Position numbers and translations under genes: made by a program. Below the pieces are notes generated by a model. That model was not told the origin of the DNA, ran no database searches, and saw nothing but the letters and a program-made list of their open reading frames with translations. Shown piece after piece: positions 39,971-54,238 of a stretch of DNA of 64,000 bases; positions within the stretch are counted from its first letter, which is position 1, and each line of letters starts with the position of its first letter. Source of the DNA: Hippasteria phrygiana (taxonomy: Eukaryota > Echinodermata > Asteroidea > Valvatida > Goniasteridae); NCBI GenBank assembly GCA_037893225.1, contig JAZGUH010000407.1, positions 682,001-746,000 on the forward strand. Reading direction: 5' to 3'.

Positions 39971-40093
39971 CATATTACCTTCTATTTATTGCTCCATGCC
40001 TGTCAAATTCCCTAGGGTATGACTTGCTTTACTCATTCATAATTGCATGAAATATCAACCAAATTCAGTAATTTTGACATATATGGATAGCTT
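39863..40093. repeat. Chimeric class A/C monomer, 231 bp
   Basis: The 5' two-fifths has class A marks (GATTTAACAC, CTTCCCGGCCACC), and from CTGTGTGCAT onward it has class C marks (GCATATTACC, CCCTAGGG and the missing G). In the parental order at about 37094-37720 these halves belong to units two places apart, so the junction deletes two monomers. The same chimera occurs at 45429-45659, 49139-49369 and 51921-52151, so the event happened once and was then amplified. Confidence 0.88.
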
Positions 40094-40544
40094 AGATCTG
40101 GCGCTACATGTTGCAATTATCGGCGGCTTCTTAGAGTTAACACTTGTGGAGAAAATTCAAACCTCGCAATGTTTATTTTCTTCCCGGCCACCATCTGTGT
40201 GCAGATTACCTTTTATTTATTGCTCCATGCCTGTCAAATTCCCTGGGGTATGGACTTGCTTTACTCATTCATAATTGCATGAAATATCAACCAAATTCAG
40301 TAATTCTGACATGTATGGATAGCTTAGATCTGGCGCTACATGTTGCAATTATCGGCGGCTTCTTAGAGTTAAAACTTGTGGAGAAAATTCAAACCTCGCA
40401 ATGTTTATTTTCTTTCCGGCCAACATCTGTGTGCATATTACCTTCTATTTATTGCTCCATGCCTGTCAAATTCCCTAGGGTATGGACTTGCTTTACTCAT
40501 TCATAATTGCATGAAATATCAACCAAATTCAGTAATTTTGACAT

Positions 40545-42423
40545 GTATGGATAGCTTAGATCTGGCGCTACATGTTGCAATTATCGGCGGCTTCTTAGAG
40601 TTAACACTTGTGGAGAAAATTCAAACCTCGCAATGTTTATTATCTTCCCGGCCACCATCTGTGTGCAGATTACCTCTTATTTATTGCTCCATGCCTGTCA
40701 AATTCCCTGGGGTATGGACTTGCTTTACTCATTCATAATTGCATGAAATATCAACCAAATTCAGTAATTTTGACATGTATGGATAGCTTAGATCTGGCGG
40801 TACATGTTGCAATTATCGGCGGCTTCTTAGAGTTAAAACTTGTGGAGAAAATTCAAACCTCGCAATGTTTATTTTCTTTCCGGCCAACATCTGTGTGCAT
40901 ATTACTTTCTATTTATTGCTCCATGCCTGTCAAATTCCCTGGGGTATGGACTTGCTTTACTCATTCATAATTGCATGAAATATAAACCAAATTCAGTAGT
41001 TTTGACATGTATGGATAGCTTAGATCTGGCGCTACATGTTGCAATTATCGGCGGCTTCTTAGAGTTAAAACTTGTGGAGAAAATTCAAACCTCGCAATGT
41101 TTATTTTCTTTCCGGCCAACATCTGTGTGCAGATTACCTCTTATTTATTGCTCCATGCCTGTCAAATTCCCTGGGGTATGGACTTGCTTTACTCATTCAT
41201 AATTGCATGAAATATCAACCAAATTCAGTAATTTTGACATGTATGGATAGCTTAGATCTGGCGCTACATGTTGCAATTATCGGCGGCTTCTTAGAGTTAA
41301 AACTTGTGGAGAAAATTCAAACCTCGCAATGTTTATTTTCTTTCCGGCCAACATCTGTGTACATGTTACCGTCTATTTATTGCTCCATGCATGTCAAATT
41401 CCCTGGGGTATGGACTTGCTTTACTCATTCATAATTGCATGAAATATCAACCAAATTCAGTAATTTTGACATGTATGGATAGCTTAGATCTGGCGCTACA
41501 TGTTGCAATTATCGGCGGCTTCTTAGATTTAACACTTGTGGAGAAAATTCAAACCTCGCAATGTTTATTTTCTTCCCGGCCACCATCTGTGTGCAGATTA
41601 CCTTTTATTTATTGCTCCATGCCTGTCAAATTCCCTGGGGTATGGACTTGCTTTACTCATTCATAATTGCATGAAATATAAACCAAATACAGTAATTTTG
41701 ACATGTATGGATAGCTTAGATCTGGCGCTACATGTTGCAATCATCGGCGGCTTCTTAGAGTTAAAACTTGTGGAGAAAATTCAAACCTCGCAATGTTTAT
41801 TTTCTTTCCGGCCACCATCTGTGTACATGTTACCGTCTATTTATTGCTCCATGCATGTCAAATTCCCTGGGGTATGGACTTGCTTTACTCATTCATAATT
41901 GCATGAAATATCAACCAAATTCAGTAATTTTGACATGTATGGATAGCTTAGATCTGGCGGTACATGTTGCAATCATCGGCGGCTTCTTAGAGTTAAAACT
42001 TGTGGAGAAAATTCAAACCTCGCAATGTTTATTTTCTTTCCGGCCAACATCTGTGTGCATATTACCTTCTATTTATTGCTCCATGCCTGTCAAATTCCCT
42101 AGGGTATGGACTTGCTTTACTCATTCATAATTGCATGAAATATCAACCAAATTCAGTAATTTTGACATGTATGGATAGCTTAGATCTGGCGCTACATGTT
42201 GCAATCATCGGCGGCTTCTTAGAGTTAAAACTTGAGGAGAAAATTCAAACCTCGCAATGTTTATTTTCTTTCCGGCCACCATCTGTGTACATGTTACCGT
42301 CTATTTATTGCTCCATGCATGTCAAATTCCCTGGGGTATGGACTTGCTTTACTCATTCATAATTGCATGAAATATCAACCAAATTCAGTAATTTTGACAT
42401 GTATGGATAGCTTAGATCTGGCG
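40545..42423. repeat. Distant copy of 28249-30127 (offset 12,296 bp, 53 monomers)
   Basis: About eight monomers match a segment 12,296 bp upstream. They include TTATTATCTTCCC (28342, 40638), AGTAGTTTTGAC with TATAAACCAAATTC (near 28690, 40986) and CTTGAGGAGAAAA (29939, 42235). No change was seen at these markers. The end is sharp, at GCGCTA here against GCGGTA upstream just after the BglII site. The intervening 10 kb holds different higher-order structures, so this is a segmental transposition within the satellite, or the array between them was rebuilt later. Confidence 0.9.
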
Positions 42424-42615
42424 CTACATGTTGCAATTATCGGCGGCTTCTTAGAGTTAACACTTGTGGAGAAAATTCAAACCTCGCAATGTTTATTTTC
42501 TTCCCGGCCACCATCTGTGTGCAGATTACCTCTTATTTATTGCTCCATGCCTGTCAAATTCCCTGGGGTATGGACTTGCTTTACTCATTCATAATTGCAT
42601 GAAATATCAACCAAA

Positions 42616-45600
42616 TTCAGTAATTTTGACATGTATGGATAGCTTAGATCTGGCGCTACATGTTGCAATCATCGGCGGCTTCTTAGAGTTAAAACTTGTG
42701 GAGAAAATTCAAACCTCGCAATGTTTATTTTCTTTCCGGCCACCATCTGTGTACATGTTACCGTCTATTTATTGCTCCATGCATGTCAAATTCCCTGGGG
42801 TATGGACTTGCTTTACTCATTCATAATTGCATGAAATATCAACCAAATTCAGTAATTTTGACATGTATGGATAGCTTAGATCTGGCGGTACATGTTGCAA
42901 TCATCGGCGGCTTCTTAGAGTTAAAACTTGTGGAGAAAATTCAAACCTCGCAATGTTTATTTTCTTTCCGGCCAACATCTGTGTGCATATTACCTTCTAT
43001 TTATTGCTCCATGCCTGTCAAATTCCCTAGGGTATGACTTGCTTTACTCATTCATAATTGCATGAAATATCAACCAAATTCAGTAATTTTGACATATATG
43101 GATAGCTTAGATCTGGCGCTACATGTTGCAATTATCGGCGGCTTCTTAGAGTTAACACTTGTGGAGAAAATTCAAACCTCGCAATGTTTATTTTCTTCCC
43201 GGCCACCATCTGTGTGCAGATTACCTTTTATTTATTGCTCCATGCCTGTCAAATTCCCTGGGGTATGGACTTGCTTTACTCATTCATAATTGCATGAAAT
43301 ATCAACCAAATTCAGTAATTCTGACATGTATGGATAGCTTAGATCTGGCGCTACATGTTGCAATTATCGGCGGCTTCTTAGAGTTAAAACTTGTGGAGAA
43401 AATTCAAACCTCGCAATGTTTATTTTCTTTCCGGCCAACATCTGTGTGCATATTACCTTCTATTTATTGCTCCATGCCTGTCAAATTCCCTAGGGTATGG
43501 ACTTGCTTTACTCATTCATAATTGCATGAAATATCAACCAAATTCAGTAATTTTGACATGTATGGATAGCTTAGATCTGGCGGTACATGTTGCAATCATC
43601 GGCGGCTTCTTAGAGTTAAAACTTGTGGAGAAAATTCAAACCTCGCAATGTTTATTTTCTTTCCGGCCACCATCTGTGTACATGTTACCGTCTATTTATT
43701 GCTCCATGCATGTCAAATTCCCTGGGGTATGGACTTGCTTTACTCATTCATAATTGCATGAAATATCAACCAAATTCAGTAATTTTGACATGTATGGATA
43801 GCTTAGATCTGGCGGTACATGTTGCAATTATCGGCGGCTTCTTAGAGTTAAAACTTGTGGAGAAAATTCAAACCTCGCAATGTTTATTTTCTTTCCGGCC
43901 AACATCTGTGTGCATATTACTTTCTATTTATTGCTCCATGCCTGTCAAATTCCCTGGGGTATGGACTTGCTTTACTCATTCATAATTGCATGAAATATCA
44001 ACCAAATTCAGTAATTTTGACATGTATGGATAGCTTAGATCTGGCGCTACATGTTGCAATTATCGGCGGCTTCTTAGAGTTAAAACTTGTGGAGAAAATT
44101 CAAACCTCGCAATGTTTATTTTCTTTCCGGCCAACATCTGTGTGCATATTACTTTCTATTTATTGCTCCATGCCTGTCAAATTCCCTGGGGTATGGACTT
44201 GCTTTACTCATTCATAATTGCATGAAATATCAACCAAATTCAGTAATTTTGACATGTATGGATAGCTTAGATCTGGCGCTACATGTTGCAATTATCGGCG
44301 GCTTCTTAGAGTTAACACTTGTGGAGAAAATTCAAACCTCGCAATGTTTATTTTCTTCCCGGCCACCATCTGTGTGCAGATTACCTCTTATTTATTGCTC
44401 CATGCCTGTCAAATTCCCTGGGGTATGGACTTGCTTTACTCATTCATAATTGCATGAAATATCAACCAAATTCAGTAATTTTGACATGTATGGATAGCTT
44501 AGATCTGGCGCTACATGTTGCAATTATCGGCGGCTTCTTAGAGTTAAAACTTGTGGAGAAAATTCAAACCTCGCAATGTTTATTTTCTTTCCGGCCAACA
44601 TCTGTGTGCATATTACTTTCTATTTATTGCTCCATGCCTGTCAAATTCCCTGGGGTATGGACTTGCTTTACTCATTCATAATTGCATGAAATATCAACCA
44701 AATTCAGTAATTTTGACATGTATGGATAGCTTAGATCTGGCGCTACATGTTGCAATTATCGGCGGCTTCTTAGAGTTAAAACTTGTGGAGAAAATTCAAA
44801 CCTCGCAATGTTTATTTTCTTTCCGGCCAACATCTGTGTGCATATTACTTTCTATTTATTGCTCCATGCCTGTCAAATTCCCTGGGGTATGGACTTGCTT
44901 TACTCATTCATAATTGCATGAAATATCAACCAAATTCAGTAATTTTGACATGTATGGATAGCTTAGATCTGGCGCTACATGTTGCAATTATCGGCGGCTT
45001 CTTAGAGTTAACACTTGTGGAGAAAATTCAAACCTCGCAATGTTTATTTTCTTCCCGGCCACCATCTGTGTGCAGATTACCTCTTATTTATTGCTCCATG
45101 CCTGTCAAATTCCCTGGGGTATGGACTTGCTTTACTCATTCATAATTGCATGAAATATCAACCAAATTCAGTAATTTTGACATGTATGGATAGCTTAGAT
45201 CTGGCGCTACATGTTGCAATTATCGGCGGCTTCTTAGAGTTAAAACTTGTGGAGAAAATTCAAACCTCGCAATGTTTATTTTCTTTCCGGCCAACATCTG
45301 TGTACATGTTACCGTCTATTTATTGCTCCATGCATGTCAAATTCCCTGGGGTATGGACTTGCTTTACTCATTCATAATTGCATGAAATATCAACCAAATT
45401 CAGTAATTTTGACATGTATGGATAGCTTAGATCTGGCGCTACATGTTGCAATTATCGGCGGCTTCTTAGATTTAACACTTGTGGAGAAAATTCAAACCTC
45501 GCAATGTTTATTTTCTTCCCGGCCACCATCTGTGTGCATATTACCTTCTATTTATTGCTCCATGCCTGTCAAATTCCCTAGGGTATGACTTGCTTTACTC

Positions 45601-46206
45601 ATTCATAATTGCATGAAATATCAACCAAATTCAGTAATTTTGACATATATGGATAGCTTAGATCTGGCGCTACATGTTGCAATTATCGGCGGCTTCTTAG
45701 AGTTAACACTTGTGGAGTAAATTCAAACCTCGCAATGTTTATTTTCTTCCCGGCCACCATCTGTGTGCAGATTACCTTTTATTTATTGCTCCATGCCTGT
45801 CAAATTCCCTGGGGTATGGACTTGCTTTACTCATTCATAATTGCATGAAATATCAACCAAATTCAGTAATTCTGACATGTATGGATAGCTTAGATCTGGC
45901 GCTACATGTTGCAATTATCGGCGGCTTCTTAGAGTTAAAACTTGTGGAGAAAATTCAAACCTCGCAATGTTTATTTTCTTTCCGGCCAACATCTGTGTGC
46001 ATATTACCTTCTATTTATTGCTCCATGCCTGTCAAATTCCCTAGGGTATGGACTTGCTTTACTCATTCATAATTGCATGAAATATCAACCAAATTCAGTA
46101 ATTTTGACATGTATGGATAGCTTAGATCTGGCGCTACATGTTGCAATTATCGGCGGCTTCTTAGAGTTAACACTTGTGGAGAAAATTCAAACCTCGCAAT
46201 GTTTAT
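42616..46206. repeat. Distant copy of ~37282-40640 (offsets 5334 then 5566 bp)
   Basis: Units from about 42616 to 44779 match 37282-39445 at 5334 bp. From there to about 46206 the matching offset is 5566 bp, so one extra class D monomer was gained (near 44550-44780). The AATTCTGACATG unit, the chimeric unit and the class order are all shared. This segment seeds the 16-mer array that overlaps it. Confidence 0.87.
45429..45659. repeat. Chimeric class A/C monomer, second copy
   Basis: Same internal switch from class A to class C marks at CTGTGTGCAT as the unit at 39863-40093, with an offset of 5566 bp. It lies inside the first copy of the 16-mer repeat. Confidence 0.88.
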
Positions 46207-49138
46207 TTTCTTCCCGGCCACCATCTGTGTGCAGATTACCTCTTATTTATTGCTCCATGCCTGTCAAATTCCCTGGGGTATGGACTTGCTTTACTCATTC
46301 ATAATTGCATGAAATATCAACCAAATTCAGTAATTTTGACATGTATGGATAGCTTAGATCTGGCGCTACATGTTGCAATTATCGGCGGCTTCTTAGATTT
46401 AACACTTGTGGAGAAAATTCAAACCTCGCAATGTTTATTTTCTTCCCGGCCACCATCTGTGTGCAGATTACCTTTTATTTATTGCTCCATGCCTGTCAAA
46501 TTCCCTGGGGTATGGACTTGCTTTACTCATTCATAATTGCATGAAATATAAACCAAATACAGTAATTTTGACATGTATGGATAGCTTAGATCTGGCGCTA
46601 CATGTTGCAATCATCGGCGGCTTCTTAGAGTTAAAACTTGTGGAGAAAATTCAAACCTCGCAATGTTTATTTTCTTTCCGGCCACCATCTGTGTACATGT
46701 TACCGTCTATTTATTGCTCCATGCATGTCAAATTCCCTGGGGTATGGACTTGCTTTACTCATTCATAATTGCATGAAATATCAACCAAATTCAGTAATTT
46801 TGACATGTATGGATAGCTTAGATCTGGCGGTACATGTTGCAATCATCGGCGGCTTCTTAGAGTTAAAACTTGTGGAGAAAATTCAAACCTCGCAATGTTT
46901 ATTTTCTTTCCGGCCAACATCTGTGTGCATATTACCTTCTATTTATTGCTCCATGCCTGTCAAATTCCCTAGGGTATGACTTGCTTTACTCATTCATAAT
47001 TGCATGAAATATCAACCAAATTCAGTAATTTTGACATATATGGATAGCTTAGATCTGGCGCTACATGTTGCAATTATCGGCGGCTTCTTAGAGTTAACAC
47101 TTGTGGAGAAAATTCAAACCTCGCAATGTTTATTTTCTTCCCGGCCACCATCTGTGTGCAGATTACCTTTTATTTATTGCTCCATGCCTGTCAAATTCCC
47201 TGGGGTATGGACTTGCTTTACTCATTCATAATTGCATGAAATATCAACCAAATTCAGTAATTCTGACATGTATGGATAGCTTAGATCTGGCGCTACATGT
47301 TGCAATTATCGGCGGCTTCTTAGAGTTAAAACTTGTGGAGAAAATTCAAACCTCGCAATGTTTATTTTCTTTCCGGCCAACATCTGTGTGCATATTACCT
47401 TCTATTTATTGCTCCATGCCTGTCAAATTCCCTAGGGTATGGACTTGCTTTACTCATTCATAATTGCATGAAATATCAACCAAATTCAGTAATTTTGACA
47501 TGTATGGATAGCTTAGATCTGGCGCTACATGTTGCAATTATCGGCGGCTTCTTAGAGTTAAAACTTGTGGAGAAAATTCAAACCTCGCAATGTTTATTTT
47601 CTTTCCGGCCAACATCTGTGTGCATATTACTTTCTATTTATTGCTCCATGCCTGTCAAATTCCCTGGGGTATGGACTTGCTTTACTCATTCATAATTGCA
47701 TGAAATATCAACCAAATTCAGTAATTTTGACATGTATGGATAGCTTAGATCTGGCGCTACATGTTGCAATTATCGGCGGCTTCTTAGAGTTAAAACTTGT
47801 GGAGAAAATTCAAACCTCGCAATGTTTATTTTCTTTCCGGCCAACATCTGTGTGCATATTACTTTCTATTTATTGCTCCATGCCTGTCAAATTCCCTGGG
47901 GTATGGACTTGCTTTACTCATTCATAATTGCATGAAATATCAACCAAATTCAGTAATTTTGACATGTATGGATAGCTTAGATCTGGCGCTACATGTTGCA
48001 ATTATCGGCGGCTTCTTAGAGTTAACACTTGTGGAGAAAATTCAAACCTCGCAATGTTTATTTTCTTCCCGGCCACCATCTGTGTGCAGATTACCTCTTA
48101 TTTATTGCTCCATGCCTGTCAAATTCCCTGGGGTATGGACTTGCTTTACTCATTCATAATTGCATGAAATATCAACCAAATTCAGTAATTTTGACATGTA
48201 TGGATAGCTTAGATCTGGCGCTACATGTTGCAATTATCGGCGGCTTCTTAGAGTTAAAACTTGTGGAGAAAATTCAAACCTCGCAATGTTTATTTTCTTT
48301 CCGGCCAACATCTGTGTGCATATTACTTTCTATTTATTGCTCCATGCCTGTCAAATTCCCTGGGGTATGGACTTGCTTTACTCATTCATAATTGCATGAA
48401 ATATCAACCAAATTCAGTAATTTTGACATGTATGGATAGCTTAGATCTGGCGCTACATGTTGCAATTATCGGCGGCTTCTTAGAGTTAAAACTTGTGGAG
48501 AAAATTCAAACCTCGCAATGTTTATTTTCTTTCCGGCCAACATCTGTGTGCATATTACTTTCTATTTATTGCTCCATGCCTGTCAAATTCCCTGGGGTAT
48601 GGACTTGCTTTACTCATTCATAATTGCATGAAATATCAACCAAATTCAGTAATTTTGACATGTATGGATAGCTTAGATCTGGCGCTACATGTTGCAATTA
48701 TCGGCGGCTTCTTAGAGTTAACACTTGTGGAGAAAATTCAAACCTCGCAATGTTTATTTTCTTCCCGGCCACCATCTGTGTGCAGATTACCTCTTATTTA
48801 TTGCTCCATGCCTGTCAAATTCCCTGGGGTATGGACTTGCTTTACTCATTCATAATTGCATGAAATATCAACCAAATTCAGTAATTTTGACATGTATGGA
48901 TAGCTTAGATCTGGCGCTACATGTTGCAATTATCGGCGGCTTCTTAGAGTTAAAACTTGTGGAGAAAATTCAAACCTCGCAATGTTTATTTTCTTTCCGG
49001 CCAACATCTGTGTACATGTTACCGTCTATTTATTGCTCCATGCATGTCAAATTCCCTGGGGTATGGACTTGCTTTACTCATTCATAATTGCATGAAATAT
49101 CAACCAAATTCAGTAATTTTGACATGTATGGATAGCTT

Positions 49139-49369
49139 AGATCTGGCGCTACATGTTGCAATTATCGGCGGCTTCTTAGATTTAACACTTGTGGAGAAAA
49201 TTCAAACCTCGCAATGTTTATTTTCTTCCCGGCCACCATCTGTGTGCATATTACCTTCTATTTATTGCTCCATGCCTGTCAAATTCCCTAGGGTATGACT
49301 TGCTTTACTCATTCATAATTGCATGAAATATCAACCAAATTCAGTAATTTTGACATATATGGATAGCTT
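49139..49369. repeat. Chimeric class A/C monomer, third copy
   Basis: Same class A to C switch, 3710 bp after the second copy, so it was carried along by the 16-mer duplication. Confidence 0.88.
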
Positions 49370-51503
49370 AGATCTGGCGCTACATGTTGCAATTATCGGC
49401 GGCTTCTTAGAGTTAACACTTGTGGAGTAAATTCAAACCTCGCAATGTTTATTTTCTTCCCGGCCACCATCTGTGTGCAGATTACCTTTTATTTATTGCT
49501 CCATGCCTGTCAAATTCCCTGGGGTATGGACTTGCTTTACTCATTCATAATTGCATGAAATATCAACCAAATTCAGTAATTCTGACATGTATGGATAGCT
49601 TAGATCTGGCGCTACATGTTGCAATTATCGGCGGCTTCTTAGAGTTAAAACTTGTGGAGAAAATTCAAACCTCGCAATGTTTATTTTCTTTCCGGCCAAC
49701 ATCTGTGTGCATATTACCTTCTATTTATTGCTCCATGCCTGTCAAATTCCCTAGGGTATGGACTTGCTTTACTCATTCATAATTGCATGAAATATCAACC
49801 AAATTCAGTAATTTTGACATGTATGGATAGCTTAGATCTGGCGCTACATGTTGCAATTATCGGCGGCTTCTTAGAGTTAACACTTGTGGAGAAAATTCAA
49901 ACCTCGCAATGTTTATTTTCTTCCCGGCCACCATCTGTGTGCAGATTACCTCTTATTTATTGCTCCATGCCTGTCAAATTCCCTGGGGTATGGACTTGCT
50001 TTACTCATTCATAATTGCATGAAATATCAACCAAATTCAGTAATTTTGACATGTATGGATAGCTTAGATCTGGCGCTACATGTTGCAATTATCGGCGGCT
50101 TCTTAGATTTAACACTTGTGGAGAAAATTCAAACCTCGCAATGTTTATTTTCTTCCCGGCCACCATCTGTGTGCAGATTACCTTTTATTTATTGCTCCAT
50201 GCCTGTCAAATTCCCTGGGGTATGGACTTGCTTTACTCATTCATAATTGCATGAAATATAAACCAAATACAGTAATTTTGACATGTATGGATAGCTTAGA
50301 TCTGGCGCTACATGTTGCAATCATCGGCGGCTTCTTAGAGTTAAAACTTGTGGAGAAAATTCAAACCTCGCAATGTTTATTTTCTTTCCGGCCACCATCT
50401 GTGTACATGTTACCGTCTATTTATTGCTCCATGCATGTCAAATTCCCTGGGGTATGGACTTGCTTTACTCATTCATAATTGCATGAAATATCAACCAAAT
50501 TCAGTAATTTTGACATGTATGGATAGCTTAGATCTGGCGGTACATGTTGCAATCATCGGCGGCTTCTTAGAGTTAAAACTTGTGGAGAAAATTCAAACCT
50601 CGCAATGTTTATTTTCTTTCCGGCCAACATCTGTGTGCATATTACCTTCTATTTATTGCTCCATGCCTGTCAAATTCCCTAGGGTATGACTTGCTTTACT
50701 CATTCATAATTGCATGAAATATCAACCAAATTCAGTAATTTTGACATATATGGATAGCTTAGATCTGGCGCTACATGTTGCAATTATCGGCGGCTTCTTA
50801 GAGTTAACACTTGTGGAGAAAATTCAAACCTCGCAATGTTTATTTTCTTCCCGGCCACCATCTGTGTGCAGATTACCTTTTATTTATTGCTCCATGCCTG
50901 TCAAATTCCCTGGGGTATGGACTTGCTTTACTCATTCATAATTGCATGAAATATCAACCAAATTCAGTAATTCTGACATGTATGGATAGCTTAGATCTGG
51001 CGCTACATGTTGCAATTATCGGCGGCTTCTTAGAGTTAAAACTTGTGGAGAAAATTCAAACCTCGCAATGTTTATTTTCTTTCCGGCCAACATCTGTGTG
51101 CATATTACCTTCTATTTATTGCTCCATGCCTGTCAAATTCCCTAGGGTATGGACTTGCTTTACTCATTCATAATTGCATGAAATATCAACCAAATTCAGT
51201 AATTTTGACATGTATGGATAGCTTAGATCTGGCGCTACATGTTGCAATTATCGGCGGCTTCTTAGAGTTAAAACTTGTGGAGAAAATTCAAACCTCGCAA
51301 TGTTTATTTTCTTTCCGGCCAACATCTGTGTGCATATTACTTTCTATTTATTGCTCCATGCCTGTCAAATTCCCTGGGGTATGGACTTGCTTTACTCATT
51401 CATAATTGCATGAAATATCAACCAAATTCAGTAATTTTGACATGTATGGATAGCTTAGATCTGGCGCTACATGTTGCAATTATCGGCGGCTTCTTAGAGT
51501 TAA

Positions 51504-52364
51504 CACTTGTGGAGAAAATTCAAACCTCGCAATGTTTATTTTCTTCCCGGCCACCATCTGTGTGCAGATTACCTCTTATTTATTGCTCCATGCCTGTCAA
51601 ATTCCCTGGGGTATGGACTTGCTTTACTCATTCATAATTGCATGAAATATCAACCAAATTCAGTAATTTTGACATGTATGGATAGCTTAGATCTGGCGCT
51701 ACATGTTGCAATTATCGGCGGCTTCTTAGAGTTAAAACTTGTGGAGAAAATTCAAACCTCGCAATGTTTATTTTCTTTCCGGCCAACATCTGTGTACATG
51801 TTACCGTCTATTTATTGCTCCATGCATGTCAAATTCCCTGGGGTATGGACTTGCTTTACTCATTCATAATTGCATGAAATATCAACCAAATTCAGTAATT
51901 TTGACATGTATGGATAGCTTAGATCTGGCGCTACATGTTGCAATTATCGGCGGCTTCTTAGATTTAACACTTGTGGAGAAAATTCAAACCTCGCAATGTT
52001 TATTTTCTTCCCGGCCACCATCTGTGTGCATATTACCTTCTATTTATTGCTCCATGCCTGTCAAATTCCCTAGGGTATGACTTGCTTTACTCATTCATAA
52101 TTGCATGAAATATCAACCAAATTCAGTAATTTTGACATATATGGATAGCTTAGATCTGGCGCTACATGTTGCAATTATCGGCGGCTTCTTAGAGTTAACA
52201 CTTGTGGAGAAAATTCAAACCTCGCAATGTTTATTTTCTTCCCGGCCACCATCTGTGTGCAGATTACCTTTTATTTATTGCTCCATGCCTGTCAAATTCC
52301 CTGGGGTATGGACTTGCTTTACTCATTCATAATTGCATGAAATATCAACCAAATTCAGTAATTC
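51504..52364. repeat. Partial relative of the 16-mer, linking to the 10-mer array
   Basis: The order here matches 48722-49582 at an offset of 2782 bp (12 monomers, two of 231), including the chimeric unit. It lacks the GTGGAGTAA change: position 52210 is A where 49428 is T. It therefore descends from the state before that mutation, or through a different lineage. Confidence 0.83.
51921..52151. repeat. Chimeric class A/C monomer, fourth copy
   Basis: Same class A to C switch, 2782 bp after the third copy. It lies in the partial copy between the 16-mer and the 2308-bp 10-mer arrays. Confidence 0.88.
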
Positions 52365-54238
52365 TGACATGTATGGATAGCTTAGATCTGGCGCTACATG
52401 TTGCAATTATCGGCGGCTTCTTAGAGTTAAAACTTGTGGAGAAAATTCAAACCTCGCAATGTTTATTTTCTTTCCGGCCAACATCTGTGTGCATATTACC
52501 TTCTATTTATTGCTCCATGCCTGTCAAATTCCCTAGGGTATGGACTTGCTTTACTCATTCATAATTGCATGAAATATCAACCAAATTCAGTAATTTTGAC
52601 ATGTATGGATAGCTTAGATCTGGCGCTACATGTTGCAATTATCGGCGGCTTCTTAGAGTTAACACTTGTGGAGAAAATTCAAACCTCGCAATGTTTATTT
52701 TCTTCCCGGCCACCATCTGTGTGCAGATTACCTCTTATTTATTGCTCCATGCCTGTCAAATTCCCTTGGGTATGGACTTGCTTTACTCATTCATAATTGC
52801 ATGAAATATCAACCAAATTCAGTAATTTTGACATGTATGGATAGCTTAGATCTGGCGCTACATGTTGCAATTATCGGCGGCTTCTTAGAGTTAAAACTTG
52901 TGGAGAAAATTCAAACCTCGCAATGTTTATTTTCTTTCCGGCCAACATCTGTGTACATGTTACCGTCTATTTATTGCTCCATGCATGTCAAATTCCCTGG
53001 GGTATGGACTTGCTTTACTCATTCATAATTGCATGAAATATCAACCAAATTCAGTAATTTTGACATGTATGGATAGCTTAGATCTGGCGCTACATGTTGC
53101 AATTATCGGCGGCTTCTTAGATTTAACACTTGTGGAGAAAATTCAAACCTCGCAATGTTTATTTTCTTCCCGGCCACCATCTGTGTGCAGATTACCTTTT
53201 ATTTATTGCTCCATGCCTGTTAAATTCCCTGGGGTATGGACTTGCTTTACTCATTCATAATTGCATGAAATATAAACCAAATACAGTAATTTTGACATGT
53301 ATGGATAGCTTAGATCTGGCGCTACATGTTGCAATCATCGGCGGCTTCTTAGAGTTAAAACTTGTGGAGAAAATTCAAACCTCGCAATGTTTATTTTCTT
53401 TCCGGCCACCATCTGTGTACATGTTACCGTCTATTTATTGCTCCATGCCTGTCAAATTCCCTGGGGTATGGACTTGCTTTACTCATTCATAATTGCATGA
53501 AATATCAACCAAATTCAGTAATTTTGACATGTATGGATAGCTTAGATCTGGCGGTACATGTTGCAATCATCGGCGGCTTCTTAGAGTTAAAACTTGTGGA
53601 GAAAATTCAAACCTCGCAATGTTTATTTTCTTTCCGGCCAACATCTGTGTGCATATTACCTTCTATTTATTGCTCCATGCCTGTCAAATTCCCTAGGGTA
53701 TGACTTGCTTTACTCATTCATAATTGCATGAAATATCAACCAAATTCAGTAATTTTGACATATATGGATAGCTTAGATCTGGCGCTACATGTTGCAATTA
53801 TCGGCGGCTTCTTAGAGTTAACACTTGTGGAGAAAATTCAAACCTCGCAATGTTTATTTTCTTCCCGGCCACCATCTGTGTGCAGATTACCTTTTATTTA
53901 TTGCTCCATGCCTGTCAAATTCCCTGGGGTATGGACTTGCTTTACTCATTCATAATTGCATGAAATATCAACCAAATTCAGTAATTCTGACATGTATGGA
54001 TAGCTTAGATCTGGCGCTACATGTTGCAATTATCGGCGGCTTCTTAGAGTTAAAACTTGTGGAGAAAATTCAAACCTCGCAATGTTTATTTTCTTTCCGG
54101 CCAACATCTGTGTGCATATTACCTTCTATTTATTGCTCCATGCCTGTCAAATTCCCTAGGGTATGGACTTGCTTTACTCATTCATAATTGCATGAAATAT
54201 CAACCAAATTCAGTAATTTTGACATGTATGGATAGCTT

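Larger units (their letters stand above)
43816..51503. repeat. 16-mer higher-order repeat, 3710-bp period, ~2.1 copies
   Basis: Bases about 43816-47793 recur at 47526-51503. The unit has sixteen monomers, two of them 231 bp. A private change GTGGAGTAAATTC (T at 45718 and 49428) is in both copies and in no other monomer. The left limit is GCGGTA against GCGCTA, and the right limit is GAGTTAAAAC against GAGTTAACAC. I found no difference inside the matched span at the markers checked. Confidence 0.93.
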
